Shown here piece after piece: positions 1 to 8,389 of a stretch of DNA of 48,423 bases. A program made the position numbers and the translations under genes. This DNA is from Variovorax sp. DXTD-1 (GTDB lineage Bacteria > Pseudomonadota > Gammaproteobacteria > Burkholderiales > Burkholderiaceae_C). The stretch covers positions 112,501-160,923 of the forward strand of contig NZ_RWKH01000014.1 in the NCBI RefSeq assembly GCF_003984625.1, given 5' to 3'. The first letter of the stretch is position 1, and every line of letters starts with the position of its first letter. The notes under the pieces were generated by a model. The model saw nothing but the letters and a program-made list of their open reading frames with translations, searched no databases and was not told the origin of the DNA.

Positions 1-1492
1 TCGCCTCCACCTGGACCGCGATGCCCGCGTCGGCTCTCTCTCTGGTGGTACCCGCAAACGCGTCGCTCTGGCGCAGGCCCTGGTGGCCGCCCCGGACGTC
101 CTTCTATTGGATGAGCCCACCAATCACCTGGACCTGGACTCCATCGAATGGCTCGAGCAGTTGCTGATCGACTTCAAGGGAAGCGTGGTCACCGTGACTC
201 ATGACCGCAGTTTTCTGAATCGCGTCGCCACCCGTATCGTGGAGCTGGACCGGGGCAAGCTGAATTCTTATCCGGGCAACTTCGAGCAATACCTCCTGCA
301 GAAGGAAGAGCAGCTCGCCCAGGAAGCCGTCATCAGCGCCAAGGCCGACAAACTGCTGGCCCAGGAAGAGATATGGATCCGCAAGGGCGTGGAAGCCCGC
401 CGTACCCGCAGCCAAAGCCGCATCAGCCGGCTCGAAGCGCTGCGCGCGAGCCGCACCGCGCGCCGGGAAGTCCAGGGCAGCGTCAACATGGACGTGGCGT
501 CCGGACAATCGAGCGGCAAGATCGTGGCGGAGCTCACCGAGGCGACCAAGTCCTTCGGCGAAAAGACGGTGATCCGCAATTTCACCGGCACCATCCTGCG
601 CGGCGACAAGGTCGGCCTGCTGGGCCCCAACGGCGCGGGCAAGACCACGCTGCTCAAGCTCATCCTGGGCGAGCTCGAGCCCGACAGCGGCAAGATCCGC
701 CGCGGCACCAACCTGCAGGTGGCGTATTTCGACCAGATGCGCGACAAGCTCGACCTCGACGCCACGCTGGAAGACTTCATCAGCCCCGGCAGCGAGTGGA
801 TCGAGATCGGCAACCAGCGCAAGCACGTGAAGAGCTACCTTTCGGACTTTCTCTTCTCCCCTGCGCGCGCCAACTCCCCCGTGCGCTCGCTCAGCGGCGG
901 CGAGCGCAACCGGCTGCTGCTGGCCCGCCTGTTCGCCCGCCCGGCCAATGTCTTGGTGCTCGACGAACCGACCAACGACCTCGACATCGACACCCTCGAG
1001 CTGCTGGAAGGCCTGCTGCAGGACTACGACGGCACCGTGTTCCTGGTCAGCCACGACCGTACCTTCCTCGACAACGTGGTGACCAGCACGATCGCCTTCG
1101 AGGGCGACGGCCATTGGCGTGAATACGAAGGCAGCGTGCAAGACTGGCTGATCCAGTCGAAGCGCGCCCGCGAGATTGCCGAACAGCGGCAAGCCGCCAG
1201 CCCGCCGCCGGTCCCGGCACCGGCTTCAGCCGAGCCGACCACCGCACGCTCCACAGCCCCACGCAAAAAGCTCAGCTACAAAGAGCAACGCGAGCTCGAG
1301 GCCCTGCCCGCGCAGATCGAAGCCCTCGAAGCGGAGCAGAAACGCATCAGCGAAATGCTCGAGCTCGACGGCGGGGCAATTTATGCCACGGACGCCTCGC
1401 GCGCCGCCGAACTGAGCCAGCGCCACGCCCAGATCGACGACGAGTTGCTGGCCGCCCTCGAACGCCAGGAAGAACTGTCCGCCGGTCGCTAG
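1..1492 (+). CDS. uup: ABC-F family ATPase Uup, 5' partial
   Basis: The frame is open from the first bases of the window, so the N-terminal quarter (first Walker A) lies outside; about 496 residues are present. Seen: the first signature SLSGGTRKR with DEPTNHLDL, the ABC-F linker rich in Arg and Glu, a second Walker A GPNGAGKTT, second signature SLSGGERNR with DEPTNDLD, and a C-terminal Glu/Lys/Ala-rich coiled coil (from about LSYKEQRELEAL). Duplicated ATPase domains without membrane segments plus this C-terminal coiled coil are the Uup layout. Uup proteins are cytosolic, bind ribosomes or branched DNA, and affect transposon excision and ribosome biogenesis. Other ABC-F members such as EttA lack this C-terminal extension. 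A start inside the window (83, GTG) would cut through the signature motif and is not the real start. Confidence 0.9.
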   Translation, partial: RLHLDRDARVGSLSGGTRKRVALAQALVAAPDVLLLDEPTNHLDLDSIEWLEQLLIDFKGSVVTVTHDRSFLNRVATRIVELDRGKLNSYPGNFEQYLLQKEEQLAQEAVISAKADKLLAQEEIWIRKGVEARRTRSQSRISRLEALRASRTARREVQGSVNMDVASGQSSGKIVAELTEATKSFGEKTVIRNFTGTILRGDKVGLLGPNGAGKTTLLKLILGELEPDSGKIRRGTNLQVAYFDQMRDKLDLDATLEDFISPGSEWIEIGNQRKHVKSYLSDFLFSPARANSPVRSLSGGERNRLLLARLFARPANVLVLDEPTNDLDIDTLELLEGLLQDYDGTVFLVSHDRTFLDNVVTSTIAFEGDGHWREYEGSVQDWLIQSKRAREIAEQRQAASPPPVPAPASAEPTTARSTAPRKKLSYKEQRELEALPAQIEALEAEQKRISEMLELDGGAIYATDASRAAELSQRHAQIDDELLAALERQEELSAGR

Positions 1493-1518
1493 TTCGTTAG
1501 TTCTACATAGAACCGTCA

Positions 1519-1541
1519 CGCCGTCCCACGCCGGGACGGCG
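1519..1541 (+). terminator. Hairpin after uup
   Basis: A perfect 9-bp stem (CGCCGTCCC / GGGACGGCG) with a 5-base loop lies 27 bp after the uup stop. No T-tract follows, so it may be a weak or Rho-assisted terminator, or an mRNA 3'-end stabiliser. Function is inferred from position only. Confidence 0.45.
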
Positions 1542-1556
1542 CCGACTGAGCTATAT

Positions 1557-1586
1557 ATGCGGCTCCAAATTCCCGGAAAGCCGCAT
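1557..1586 (+). promoter_or_regulatory. Hairpin masking the start codon of the PLD-family gene
   Basis: ATGCGGCT (1557-1564) and AGCCGCAT (1579-1586) are perfectly complementary over 8 bp, with a 14-base loop. The right arm includes the first two bases of the ATG at 1585, and the only Shine-Dalgarno-like GGA (1575-1577) sits in the loop. In RNA this could limit initiation. This is a structure seen in the sequence; regulation is inferred. Confidence 0.35.
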
Positions 1587-3318
1587 GTCTTCCATCTTCG
1601 CGTTCTTCGGCCGGTCCGTCGTGCTCCTGGCCATCGTGCTGCAAGGCGCCTGCGCGCAACTGCCGGAGCATGTCGACCGGCCAGTGTCCAGCGCACTTCC
1701 CTCGCCGAACGGCACCGCCCTGGAAGCCCTGGTCCAGCAGCGGCGAAAGGCCGACGCGGCACGCTTCGAGTCGGGCTTCCTGCTGCTCGGAGGCCCTCCC
1801 GCCGCTTACGGCAGCCGGCTCGCGCTGATCGAAGGCGCGCAGAAGACGCTCGACCTGCAGTACTACGCCATCCATGCCGACGCCAGCACCGGCAGGCTGC
1901 TGCGCGGCATCCGGTCGGCGGCCCAGCGCGGCGTGCGCGTGCGCATCCTGCTCGACGATTTCCATAGCACCGGCCGGGATGCGCTGGTGCTGGGCCTGGC
2001 CTTCGTGCCCAACATCGAAATGCGGCTGTTCAACCCGCTCGCGGGCGCGCGCGGCTCGTCATTCGCACGCCTTCTCAATTCGGTCGGCGATGCTTCCCGC
2101 ATCCAGCAGCGGATGCACAACAAGCTTTTTCTTGCCGACAACGTGCTCGGCGTGACCGGTGGCCGCAACCTGGGCGACGCCTATTTCGGCAACGCGCTGA
2201 AGGGTAACTTCATCGACGTCGACATTCTGGCGGCAGGCCCCATCGTGCAAGACCTGTCGCGCAGCTTCGACAGCTACTGGAACAACGAACGCGCCTACCC
2301 CGTGCAATCGCTGGTCAAGCGCGAAGAATTGAAAGCCATCCGCGAGCGCGCGGAGCAGGCTGACCGCGAGCTGGCCGACGAATCGGCCCGAGCGCAAAAC
2401 GCGCCGCCAGCAACCACCGACGGCGAATCGAAACCCGGCGCAGCGCCCACGCCCGCGCAACTCGCCCGCGCCTGGGACGAGAAGCCGCTGGACCTGCGAA
2501 CCGCCCGTTTCGTCTGGGCGCCCGCGGTGATGCTTGCCGACCAGCCCGGAAAGATTCCGGCCGACAGGGGGCCCGAGCAGACAAAGGCGCCCGGCCTGGT
2601 GGTGAGCCAGCCTGGCGACGCGGCCGGCTCCTCGCGGCGCGCGGCATCGCTGCAGGCCACTTCCGACATTGCCGCGGGCAGCGACACGGTCGTCGAAGGG
2701 CTGCTGCAGCTGATTGGGCAGGCGCGCAGCGATTTGCTCATCATCTCGCCGTATTTCGTGCCCGGCCCGGACATGAAGCAAGCCTTCGCGGCGGCCCGCG
2801 GACGCGGAGTTCGCATCCGGGTGCTGACCAATTCGCTCGCCTCGAACGATGCGCCGGTCGCGCATGTCGGCTACGCGCGCCATCGCGAAGACCTGCTCAA
2901 GCTCGGCGTCGAACTCTACGAACTGCGCAGCGAGCAGGCCAGCGTCAGCAACGCATTCGGTTCTTCCGGCAGCGGCAACCTGGGCAAGTCGCGTTCCATG
3001 CTGCACTCGAAGGTGCTGGTGATGGACGGCCGTCTCCTGGTGGTCGGATCGATGAATCTCGACTTGCGCTCGCAGCTGCAGAACACCGAAATCGCGCTGC
3101 TGGTGCGAAGCGCCGAGCTCTCCCGCGCCGCCTCCGAGCAGATCGAACGCGGCATGCGCGAAGGCTCGTGGCGCGTCGAACTGAACGATGGTTCACTGCT
3201 CTGGCGGGCGCCCGAAGGCAGCGGCCTGAAGGACACCTCCACCGAGCCCGACGCCAGCCTGACCCTGCGCCTGCTGCTCAGGCTCTTCGGTCCGCTGGCG
3301 CCCGACCAGTTGCTGTAA
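1585..3318 (+). CDS. Phospholipase D family protein, cardiolipin synthase C-like
   Basis: A 577-residue protein with two HKD catalytic motifs: HNKLFLAD (H178, K180, D185) and HSKVLVMD (H474, K476, D481), each followed by a Gly/Asn-rich segment (GGRNLGD; GSMNLDLRS). Two HKD motifs form one active site that moves phosphatidyl groups through a phosphohistidine intermediate. The N terminus has a hydrophobic segment ending LQGAC, a suboptimal lipobox, suggesting an exported lipoprotein or membrane-anchored enzyme. Domain order fits the ClsC (YmdC) group rather than ClsA/ClsB, but the protein is about 100 residues longer than E. coli ClsC because of a Pro/Ala-rich insert at about residues 255-360 between the two halves. 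It is monocistronic and converges on the copper module. Substrate is not provable from sequence; cardiolipin or phosphatidylglycerol is most likely. Confidence 0.8.
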   Translation: MSSIFAFFGRSVVLLAIVLQGACAQLPEHVDRPVSSALPSPNGTALEALVQQRRKADAARFESGFLLLGGPPAAYGSRLALIEGAQKTLDLQYYAIHADASTGRLLRGIRSAAQRGVRVRILLDDFHSTGRDALVLGLAFVPNIEMRLFNPLAGARGSSFARLLNSVGDASRIQQRMHNKLFLADNVLGVTGGRNLGDAYFGNALKGNFIDVDILAAGPIVQDLSRSFDSYWNNERAYPVQSLVKREELKAIRERAEQADRELADESARAQNAPPATTDGESKPGAAPTPAQLARAWDEKPLDLRTARFVWAPAVMLADQPGKIPADRGPEQTKAPGLVVSQPGDAAGSSRRAASLQATSDIAAGSDTVVEGLLQLIGQARSDLLIISPYFVPGPDMKQAFAAARGRGVRIRVLTNSLASNDAPVAHVGYARHREDLLKLGVELYELRSEQASVSNAFGSSGSGNLGKSRSMLHSKVLVMDGRLLVVGSMNLDLRSQLQNTEIALLVRSAELSRAASEQIERGMREGSWRVELNDGSLLWRAPEGSGLKDTSTEPDASLTLRLLLRLFGPLAPDQLL

Positions 3319-3343
3319 GCGCTTCCCGCTGGCCGCCGGGCGG

Positions 3344-4252
3344 TCAGTGCTTGTGCTGGTGAGCCGGTGCCGCCGCATCGGCACCTTCGGGCGCGCCCAC
3401 CGGCAGCTTCAGGTCGAGCGAAGTCTTCTGCCCCTTGGCATCTTCGAAGCGGAGCGTCACCGGAACGGTCGATCCCTTGGTCAACGGCTGCTTCAGGTCC
3501 ATCATCATCACGTGGTAGCCGCCCGGCTTGAGCTCGACGGTCTGGCCCGCGGGAAGATCGAGGCCGCCCGGCAGCTCGCGCATCTTCATCGTGTCGCCTT
3601 CCATCTTCATCTCGTGCACCTCGGCCACGCCGGCCGCTGGCGTCGCAATGCCGACCAGCTTGGTGCCCGTGGGCGCGGTGAGCTTCATGAAAGCCCCCGT
3701 GCCGCTCTGGCCCGGCACCGATTGGCGCACCCAGGCGTCGCGCACGTCGACCGTGGCCACGCCCTGCGCCACCACGTCGAGCTTGGCGGCGGGCGTCTTG
3801 AGCCCCGCGGTCGAGTTGCCTGTTGCGGGCACTTCGGCCCAGTCGATGCTGCCCACGTCGCAGGTCTGCAGCACCTTGAACCACAGCGGTCCGGGGGTGC
3901 CGGGCACCTGGCCGCGCAGCACGAATTCGGCGCGCTCGCTGGCGGGCAGCGCGGTTTGCGCGCTTTCTGCGGTCCAGCGCACCTCGCCGTTGCCGGCGTT
4001 CTTCTGCACGTCGAGCTTCCAGCCCTTGCGCGCCTGCGCGTCGCTCAGAACAAATCCCTTGGGCAGTCGAACGGCCAGGCCGGTGGTGGCCTTGGCACCC
4101 TCGCAGGCGTGGCCCACGCGGAACGCCGCGTTGTAGTCGCTGCCGACAGTCGCTCCGCCCCGTGGCAGGGTGACGTGGGCAAAGCCGGTGGTCGCGCTGG
4201 CCAGCACGGCACATGCAGCAACGGTCTTGAGGATGATGCGCGGGTGGTTCAT
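3344..4252 (-). CDS. Secreted YcnI (DUF1775)-PCuAC copper chaperone fusion
   Basis: A 302-residue exported protein; the open frame runs further upstream, but the ATG at 4252 gives a classical signal peptide ending TTGFA. Cleavage there would expose H26 (HVTLP) as the N-terminal residue, as in the copper-binding YcnI family. The YcnI domain spans about 26-160, with C50 and C131 as a likely disulfide and W124 near the expected site. The PCuAC domain spans about 164-285 and carries the Cu(I) motif: H213, M215, M217, M222, M224, then GGYHVMMM (H247, M249-M251). The tail AHQHKH adds further histidines. PCuAC proteins deliver copper to cytochrome oxidase CuA sites; YcnI binds Cu(II). It is last in the DUF2946-receptor-chaperone cluster, 35 bp after the receptor gene. 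Domain calls are firm; the precise role (capture versus delivery) is inferred. Confidence 0.88.
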   Translation of the reverse strand: MNHPRIILKTVAACAVLASATTGFAHVTLPRGGATVGSDYNAAFRVGHACEGAKATTGLAVRLPKGFVLSDAQARKGWKLDVQKNAGNGEVRWTAESAQTALPASERAEFVLRGQVPGTPGPLWFKVLQTCDVGSIDWAEVPATGNSTAGLKTPAAKLDVVAQGVATVDVRDAWVRQSVPGQSGTGAFMKLTAPTGTKLVGIATPAAGVAEVHEMKMEGDTMKMRELPGGLDLPAGQTVELKPGGYHVMMMDLKQPLTKGSTVPVTLRFEDAKGQKTSLDLKLPVGAPEGADAAAPAHQHKH

Positions 4253-4287
4253 TGATGGAACTCCTTGAAGAAATCGGTAAAAGAAAA

Positions 4288-6603
4288 TCAGAGGTCGAAC
4301 TTGAGCTCGGCCACGAAGGTGCGTTGCGTATAGGGATGGAAGGCCCAGTACTTGTTGTTGTTCAGGTTGTCGATGCCCACGGCAGCGCTCCATTGCCGGT
4401 CGAAGCGATAGCGGACGCGTGCATCGACCACGAAGAACTTCGAAAAGCCCATGTACGCCGCGCCGTTCGTGTCGCTGTTGTCGAGCGTGCCGTACTGCCT
4501 GCCGCTGTAGCGCGCGCCCACCGTGTAGCTCCATTTCGCATCGGGCCGGTAGGTGGCGAGCAGCGTGGCGCGCACCTTCGGCACGCGCGGCTGGTCGCGG
4601 CCCACGCTGGCGGCAAAACCGCTGTTGGCGGCAATCTTCGACCGCGTCAGCGTCAGGCTGCCGCCCAGATCCAGCCCCTTGATGCCCACATCCACCGCAT
4701 TCAGCGCCACTTCCAGGCCGCGCGTGCGAATCGCATCGACGTTCTGCACCGTGCTCACCAGGTTGGTGAGCGCCTGGCTGTAGAGCGCATCTTTCGTGTT
4801 CTCGAAGATCAGCGAGGTGCGCAGCACGCCGTCGACGCCCCAGCCCTTCAGGTCGCGCTCGGCGCTGAGCTCGGTGGTCCACGAGCGCTCCGGCCGCAGG
4901 TTCGGGTTGGTATTGACGATGCGGTTGCCTTCGATGGACCCCTGATAGAGCTCGCTCACGGTCGGCATGCGCACCGCGCGGCCGGTCGAAGCCTTCAACA
5001 ACCAGTCGGGCGTGGCCTGCCAGGCAACGGCCGCCTTGGGCGAGCCGTAGCTGTTCTTGCGCGGCGCAAAGTCGAGCAGCCTCGTCGCATTGCCGAGCTG
5101 GCCGCCGTAGGCTTCCCACCGCTCATGGCGCAGGCCGAGCGTGGTCTTCCATTTCTCGGCAAAGCGCCAGGTGTCCTGCACGTAGAGCGACTGCAGCCGG
5201 GTGTTGCCGTTGAAGGCGGAAAACGGCGCGACCACCGGCCCGCCGATCCAGTCGAGCGTGTTGCCGACGCTGGTGCGCAGCCGCGCGGTGTCCTGCTGAA
5301 AGCCGAACTCGACCACATGAGCGCCCACACCCTCGGCGGAGCCGGTCGGCCGCCAGGTGCCCGCGGCCTTGAACGTGTGCCAGCCGGAACCGCCCATGTC
5401 GGTGGTGCGCCCGGCGCCTCCGTCGAAGGCGCCCGGCAACGGGGTGGTCGGCGTGCGGGAGGTGTCGCTCGCATAGTCGAACAGGCTCGCAGCCACCTCC
5501 CAGTCGAACACGCCGCCGGTATGGCTCTTCACCGACAGGCCATGCATGTAGTGCGTGAGCGCGGTCTCTGTCGGCGCGAGCGCTGCGCTCGGCGCATCGA
5601 GGTTGTAGCTGCGCCCGCCGATGTTCACGCGCCCTGAATACACCGGCCGCCCGAGCGTATCGCGCAGGTAGGTGTCGACGCTGCCGTGCGTCGTGTTGTT
5701 CCACGCGCCAAGGGTGTAGGTCGCCCGCACCGTGGGCGAAAAGTCGTAGGCCACCTTCAGCTTGGCCAGCTCCTGCGTGGTGTCGTAGATGGTCGAGCCG
5801 CCCACCAGCCACCAGGGCTGGTTCGATGGGTTCAGCCCCAGCACCGCGCCGCTCACCGGTGTGCCCGCACGGCCCACCGTACCGGCGCTCACCAGCCGGT
5901 TGCCGAACACCAGCGCCTGTCCTTTGCTATGGGTGCGCGAGGCGCTGAGCCACCAGGACCAATTGCCGCTGCGGCTCCCCAGCGAAAGGTCGATCTGCTG
6001 GCCCGCCGGTGACGAATGGCTGTTGTAAAGGTCGAAGTTCGAGGCAAAGCCGCTGAGCTTGACGCGCGCTTCGAGCTTGGTGGGCATGCGCGTCACGTAA
6101 TCGACCACGGCCCCGACCGAGTTGCCCGGGTAGGCGGCGGAGAAGGGCCCGTACAGCACGTCGACCCGCTCGATTTCTTCGGGCGACACCATGCCCCAGC
6201 GCGGCGCGTAGGTGGCGCCGTTGCCCAGCGGGTTCGACAGCATGATGCCGTCGGCGAACACCATCGAGCGAGCGCTGTTGCCCGTGCCCGAGGCGCGCGT
6301 GGCAAGCACCGCATGGTTGAAATCGCCGATGTAACGCTTGCGCACCACAAGGCTGGGCAAGTATTTGAGCGCGTCTTCGCTGTCGGTCGCGTTGACCGTT
6401 TCGGAGATCTGCTCGCTTGTCACACCCTCGATGGTGGCGGGAATCTGCGTCGGCAGCGAGGTCGGGCGGCCGTCAGTGACCGTGACGGTGCCAAGGGTGC
6501 GAACGCCGCCACTCTCGGGCGGCTCGGGTGCGTCTTGCGCCCACAAGGGCGCGCCGAAGGGGAATGCCATGGCAATCGCCAAGGCCCGGGAATGCTTTTT
6601 CAC
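4288..6603 (-). CDS. TonB-dependent outer membrane receptor, probably for copper
   Basis: A 771-residue protein with signal peptide (cleavage near PLWAQ), a possible TonB box (TLGTVTVTDG), a plug domain with RASGTGNSARSMVFADG and PEEIERVDVLYGPFSAAYPG at about residues 105-180, and a beta-barrel ending in the outer-membrane signature VAELKFDL with a hydrophobic C-terminal residue. Such receptors import metals or metal complexes using TonB-ExbBD energy. The copper assignment rests on neighbours: a DUF2946 leader gene 82 bp upstream and the YcnI-PCuAC chaperone 35 bp downstream, the same order as the copper-repressed BfrG operon of Bordetella pertussis as I recall it. No TonB/ExbBD genes are in the window. 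The plug alone could equally suit a siderophore; confidence in the family is high, in the substrate moderate. Confidence 0.87.
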   Translation of the reverse strand: MKKHSRALAIAMAFPFGAPLWAQDAPEPPESGGVRTLGTVTVTDGRPTSLPTQIPATIEGVTSEQISETVNATDSEDALKYLPSLVVRKRYIGDFNHAVLATRASGTGNSARSMVFADGIMLSNPLGNGATYAPRWGMVSPEEIERVDVLYGPFSAAYPGNSVGAVVDYVTRMPTKLEARVKLSGFASNFDLYNSHSSPAGQQIDLSLGSRSGNWSWWLSASRTHSKGQALVFGNRLVSAGTVGRAGTPVSGAVLGLNPSNQPWWLVGGSTIYDTTQELAKLKVAYDFSPTVRATYTLGAWNNTTHGSVDTYLRDTLGRPVYSGRVNIGGRSYNLDAPSAALAPTETALTHYMHGLSVKSHTGGVFDWEVAASLFDYASDTSRTPTTPLPGAFDGGAGRTTDMGGSGWHTFKAAGTWRPTGSAEGVGAHVVEFGFQQDTARLRTSVGNTLDWIGGPVVAPFSAFNGNTRLQSLYVQDTWRFAEKWKTTLGLRHERWEAYGGQLGNATRLLDFAPRKNSYGSPKAAVAWQATPDWLLKASTGRAVRMPTVSELYQGSIEGNRIVNTNPNLRPERSWTTELSAERDLKGWGVDGVLRTSLIFENTKDALYSQALTNLVSTVQNVDAIRTRGLEVALNAVDVGIKGLDLGGSLTLTRSKIAANSGFAASVGRDQPRVPKVRATLLATYRPDAKWSYTVGARYSGRQYGTLDNSDTNGAAYMGFSKFFVVDARVRYRFDRQWSAAVGIDNLNNNKYWAFHPYTQRTFVAELKFDL

Positions 6604-6685
6604 TGGAAACCTGCTCCACGAACTTCAAGCCAGACAGGCCGCACGCACCTGTCGATCGGCGCATGCGGCTACGGTTTTGAAAGCT

Positions 6686-7057
6686 TCAGGAGAAGGCGGG
6701 CGGCCCGCGCGCCGGCAATGGCGCGGCGGTGGCCGCGGCAAGGCGCGCGGCGGGAATGGACTGGACCACGCGGCCCAGCGGCAAGGGAAGATCGAAACCG
6801 GCGGGGTCCGCCGAAGGAGGCGGCGCGCCGGTGAGCACGCACAGCGGGCAGTCCATGTGCGAGGCGCCCATTTCCTGCACGCCGTCTTCGGTGTGGACCA
6901 CCACCTTGACCGAGCCGACGCTCGAGCACACCAGCTCCACGGCCTGCGGATGCACGATGGGCGACGCCACCGCCACGCCGAGCGAAAGCACAAACCACAG
7001 CAGCACCCATCGGCCGACGAGGCCGAGGAAGCGGGGGTAGTTTCGCAGCAGGTGCAT
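6686..7057 (-). CDS. DUF2946 protein, CruR-like copper-responsive leader peptide
   Basis: A 123-residue protein with an N-terminal hydrophobic segment (about 10-32), then C44 and a CxxC motif HMDCPLC (C70, C73), and the proline-rich end LPARGPPAFS. CxxC with a preceding His and short length define DUF2946. In B. pertussis the DUF2946 protein CruR is known as an upstream ORF: nascent CruR senses copper through CxxC, and a C-terminal RAPP arrest motif controls Rho-dependent termination into the downstream TonB receptor operon. Here R117-G-P-P120 sits at the equivalent place, and receptor and chaperone genes follow on the same strand. No convincing Shine-Dalgarno is seen. The start is 11 bp after the TraB-like gene stop, so transcription may come from inside or upstream of that gene. 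Family assignment is strong; the arrest function here is inferred from homology. Confidence 0.82.
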   Translation of the reverse strand: MHLLRNYPRFLGLVGRWVLLWFVLSLGVAVASPIVHPQAVELVCSSVGSVKVVVHTEDGVQEMGASHMDCPLCVLTGAPPPSADPAGFDLPLPLGRVVQSIPAARLAAATAAPLPARGPPAFS

Positions 7058-7068
7058 GGTGTTGGCGA

Positions 7069-8337
7069 TTATCGGCGCTGTTTGGCCTTCGTGGCCGGCG
7101 CGCGTTGCGCGGGCTTGGCGCTGCCCTTGGAACCCTTGGCGCTGCTGCTTTTGGCGCTGCTGCTCTTGGCAGCCTGGCTGCCGCGCGCACCGCGCGCACC
7201 GCGGGCGTCACGGGTATTGCGGGCATTGCGAGCGCCCCTTGCATTCCGGCCCTCCGCCGTGGGCGGCGCCACGGCCGGTGCTGCCGGCACCGCGAGCGGC
7301 GGCTGCGCAGAAAGCGGCACCGCGGCAACCGTGAACCCCCGGGCCGCCAGCAGCGCAGGCAACCCTTGCGGACCCACCATGTGCAGCGCACCCACGGCTG
7401 CAAACACGCGCCGCCCGCCCGCGTGCATGCGCTCGATGCCGTCCGCGAGCCCCGGGTTGCGGTCGTCGAGCAGGCGCTTCATCAGCCGCCGTTCGGCCGG
7501 CGTGTTGACGCAGTTGCACCACTCGGGATAGCGGCCCAGCTTGTCCACATCGCCACGGGCCCAGACCTCGGCCAGCTCCTTCATCTGAGCGCGCAACTGG
7601 CCCGACTCCAATTCATCCAGCGCGGCATCGATCTGTTCCGCCTCTTCGGCTTCGGAATCTCCCGTGAGCATCTTCAATTGCGAGGCCGCGCTTTCCAGCG
7701 CGAACACCGGCTTGCTGTTGTTGCGCGCCGAGACGGCCAGCGTTTCGTCGACGCCGAATTCCGGGTACAGGCCATCGGCGCGCGCCACCAGGCCCGCCAG
7801 TGCCGTGACCTGCAGGATGGGCTGCAGCCCCGACATGGTTCCGGGCGGCACGCAGGCGGCTTCATTCTGGCGCGCCAGCCGCTGCGCACGCTGGCCGCTC
7901 AGCAGCCGCGCCACCAGGGCCGGATCCGCCGGTTGCGTCATGGCGCGCATGGTCGCCGGATCGCGCGCGTCGAGTTCCAGCGCGAGCGCGTCGCTTTGCT
8001 CCAGCGCCTTTTGCACGGTGGGGCCGGGCCGCACCCACTCGGCCCGGCCGAGATGAATGGTTCCGTAGAGCCAGGAGGTACGCCCGTCCCGGTCGGCGCG
8101 CCACAGCAGGCCCCGGTCGACCGCATTCCACTGGCCGACCGCCGAGCCCGGCTTGCCGAGGCTCGCAATGGCCGAAGGCGGGCAGGCGGCATGCGCCGCC
8201 ACCGCGAGAAGGGAACAGGCACCCGCCAGCGCAAGGCGCGGCAGGTGGGCAAGAAACCACTGGCGCGCGGGCGCCTTCAAGTCGAAATTGCGCCCGGGCG
8301 CAAAGAAGTTCCGGAGTATCCGCAAGGCTTGCTCCAC
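7069..8337 (-). CDS. TraB/GumN family protein with a basic low-complexity tail
   Basis: Family motifs are present: LYGTIHLG near the mature N terminus and VGALHMVGPQGLPALLAARG near the end of the folded part, the two conserved Gly/His blocks of TraB/PrgY/GumN proteins. These are putative metal-dependent proteases or hydrolases, exported in Gram-negatives; activity is unproven for most. The maximal frame begins at 8400 but overlaps the divergent gene at 8390 and would give a very long leader. GTG at 8337 or TTG at 8281 fits better: from either, the leader contains the hydrophobic core LALAGACSLLAVAAHA. I use GTG 8337 with low certainty. The last 55 or so residues are an Arg/Ala/Ser/Lys repeat tail with no homology I recognise. 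It reads toward the DUF2946 gene with an 11-bp gap. Confidence 0.75.
   Translation of the reverse strand: MEQALRILRNFFAPGRNFDLKAPARQWFLAHLPRLALAGACSLLAVAAHAACPPSAIASLGKPGSAVGQWNAVDRGLLWRADRDGRTSWLYGTIHLGRAEWVRPGPTVQKALEQSDALALELDARDPATMRAMTQPADPALVARLLSGQRAQRLARQNEAACVPPGTMSGLQPILQVTALAGLVARADGLYPEFGVDETLAVSARNNSKPVFALESAASQLKMLTGDSEAEEAEQIDAALDELESGQLRAQMKELAEVWARGDVDKLGRYPEWCNCVNTPAERRLMKRLLDDRNPGLADGIERMHAGGRRVFAAVGALHMVGPQGLPALLAARGFTVAAVPLSAQPPLAVPAAPAVAPPTAEGRNARGARNARNTRDARGARGARGSQAAKSSSAKSSSAKGSKGSAKPAQRAPATKAKQRR
7075..7250 (-). repeat. Low-complexity coding repeats in the TraB-like tail
   Basis: This part of the TraB-like gene encodes RNARGARNARNTRDARGARG followed by tandem AKSSS units and Lys/Pro/Ala. 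The DNA shows short direct repeats (GGCGCTGCTGCT twice; GCACCGCGC-type units). Such tracts vary in length by slippage. The protein segment is probably disordered and strongly basic. Confidence 0.55.
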
Positions 8338-8389
8338 GATGAAAGAAAGTCCGGCATTCTCACAGCACCGCTGCCCATAATCCGGAACC

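Noticed and set aside
104..1192. Minus-strand open frame of 362 codons over uup
   Set aside because: Antisense of the ABC-F gene, low-information sequence with no motif; not a gene.
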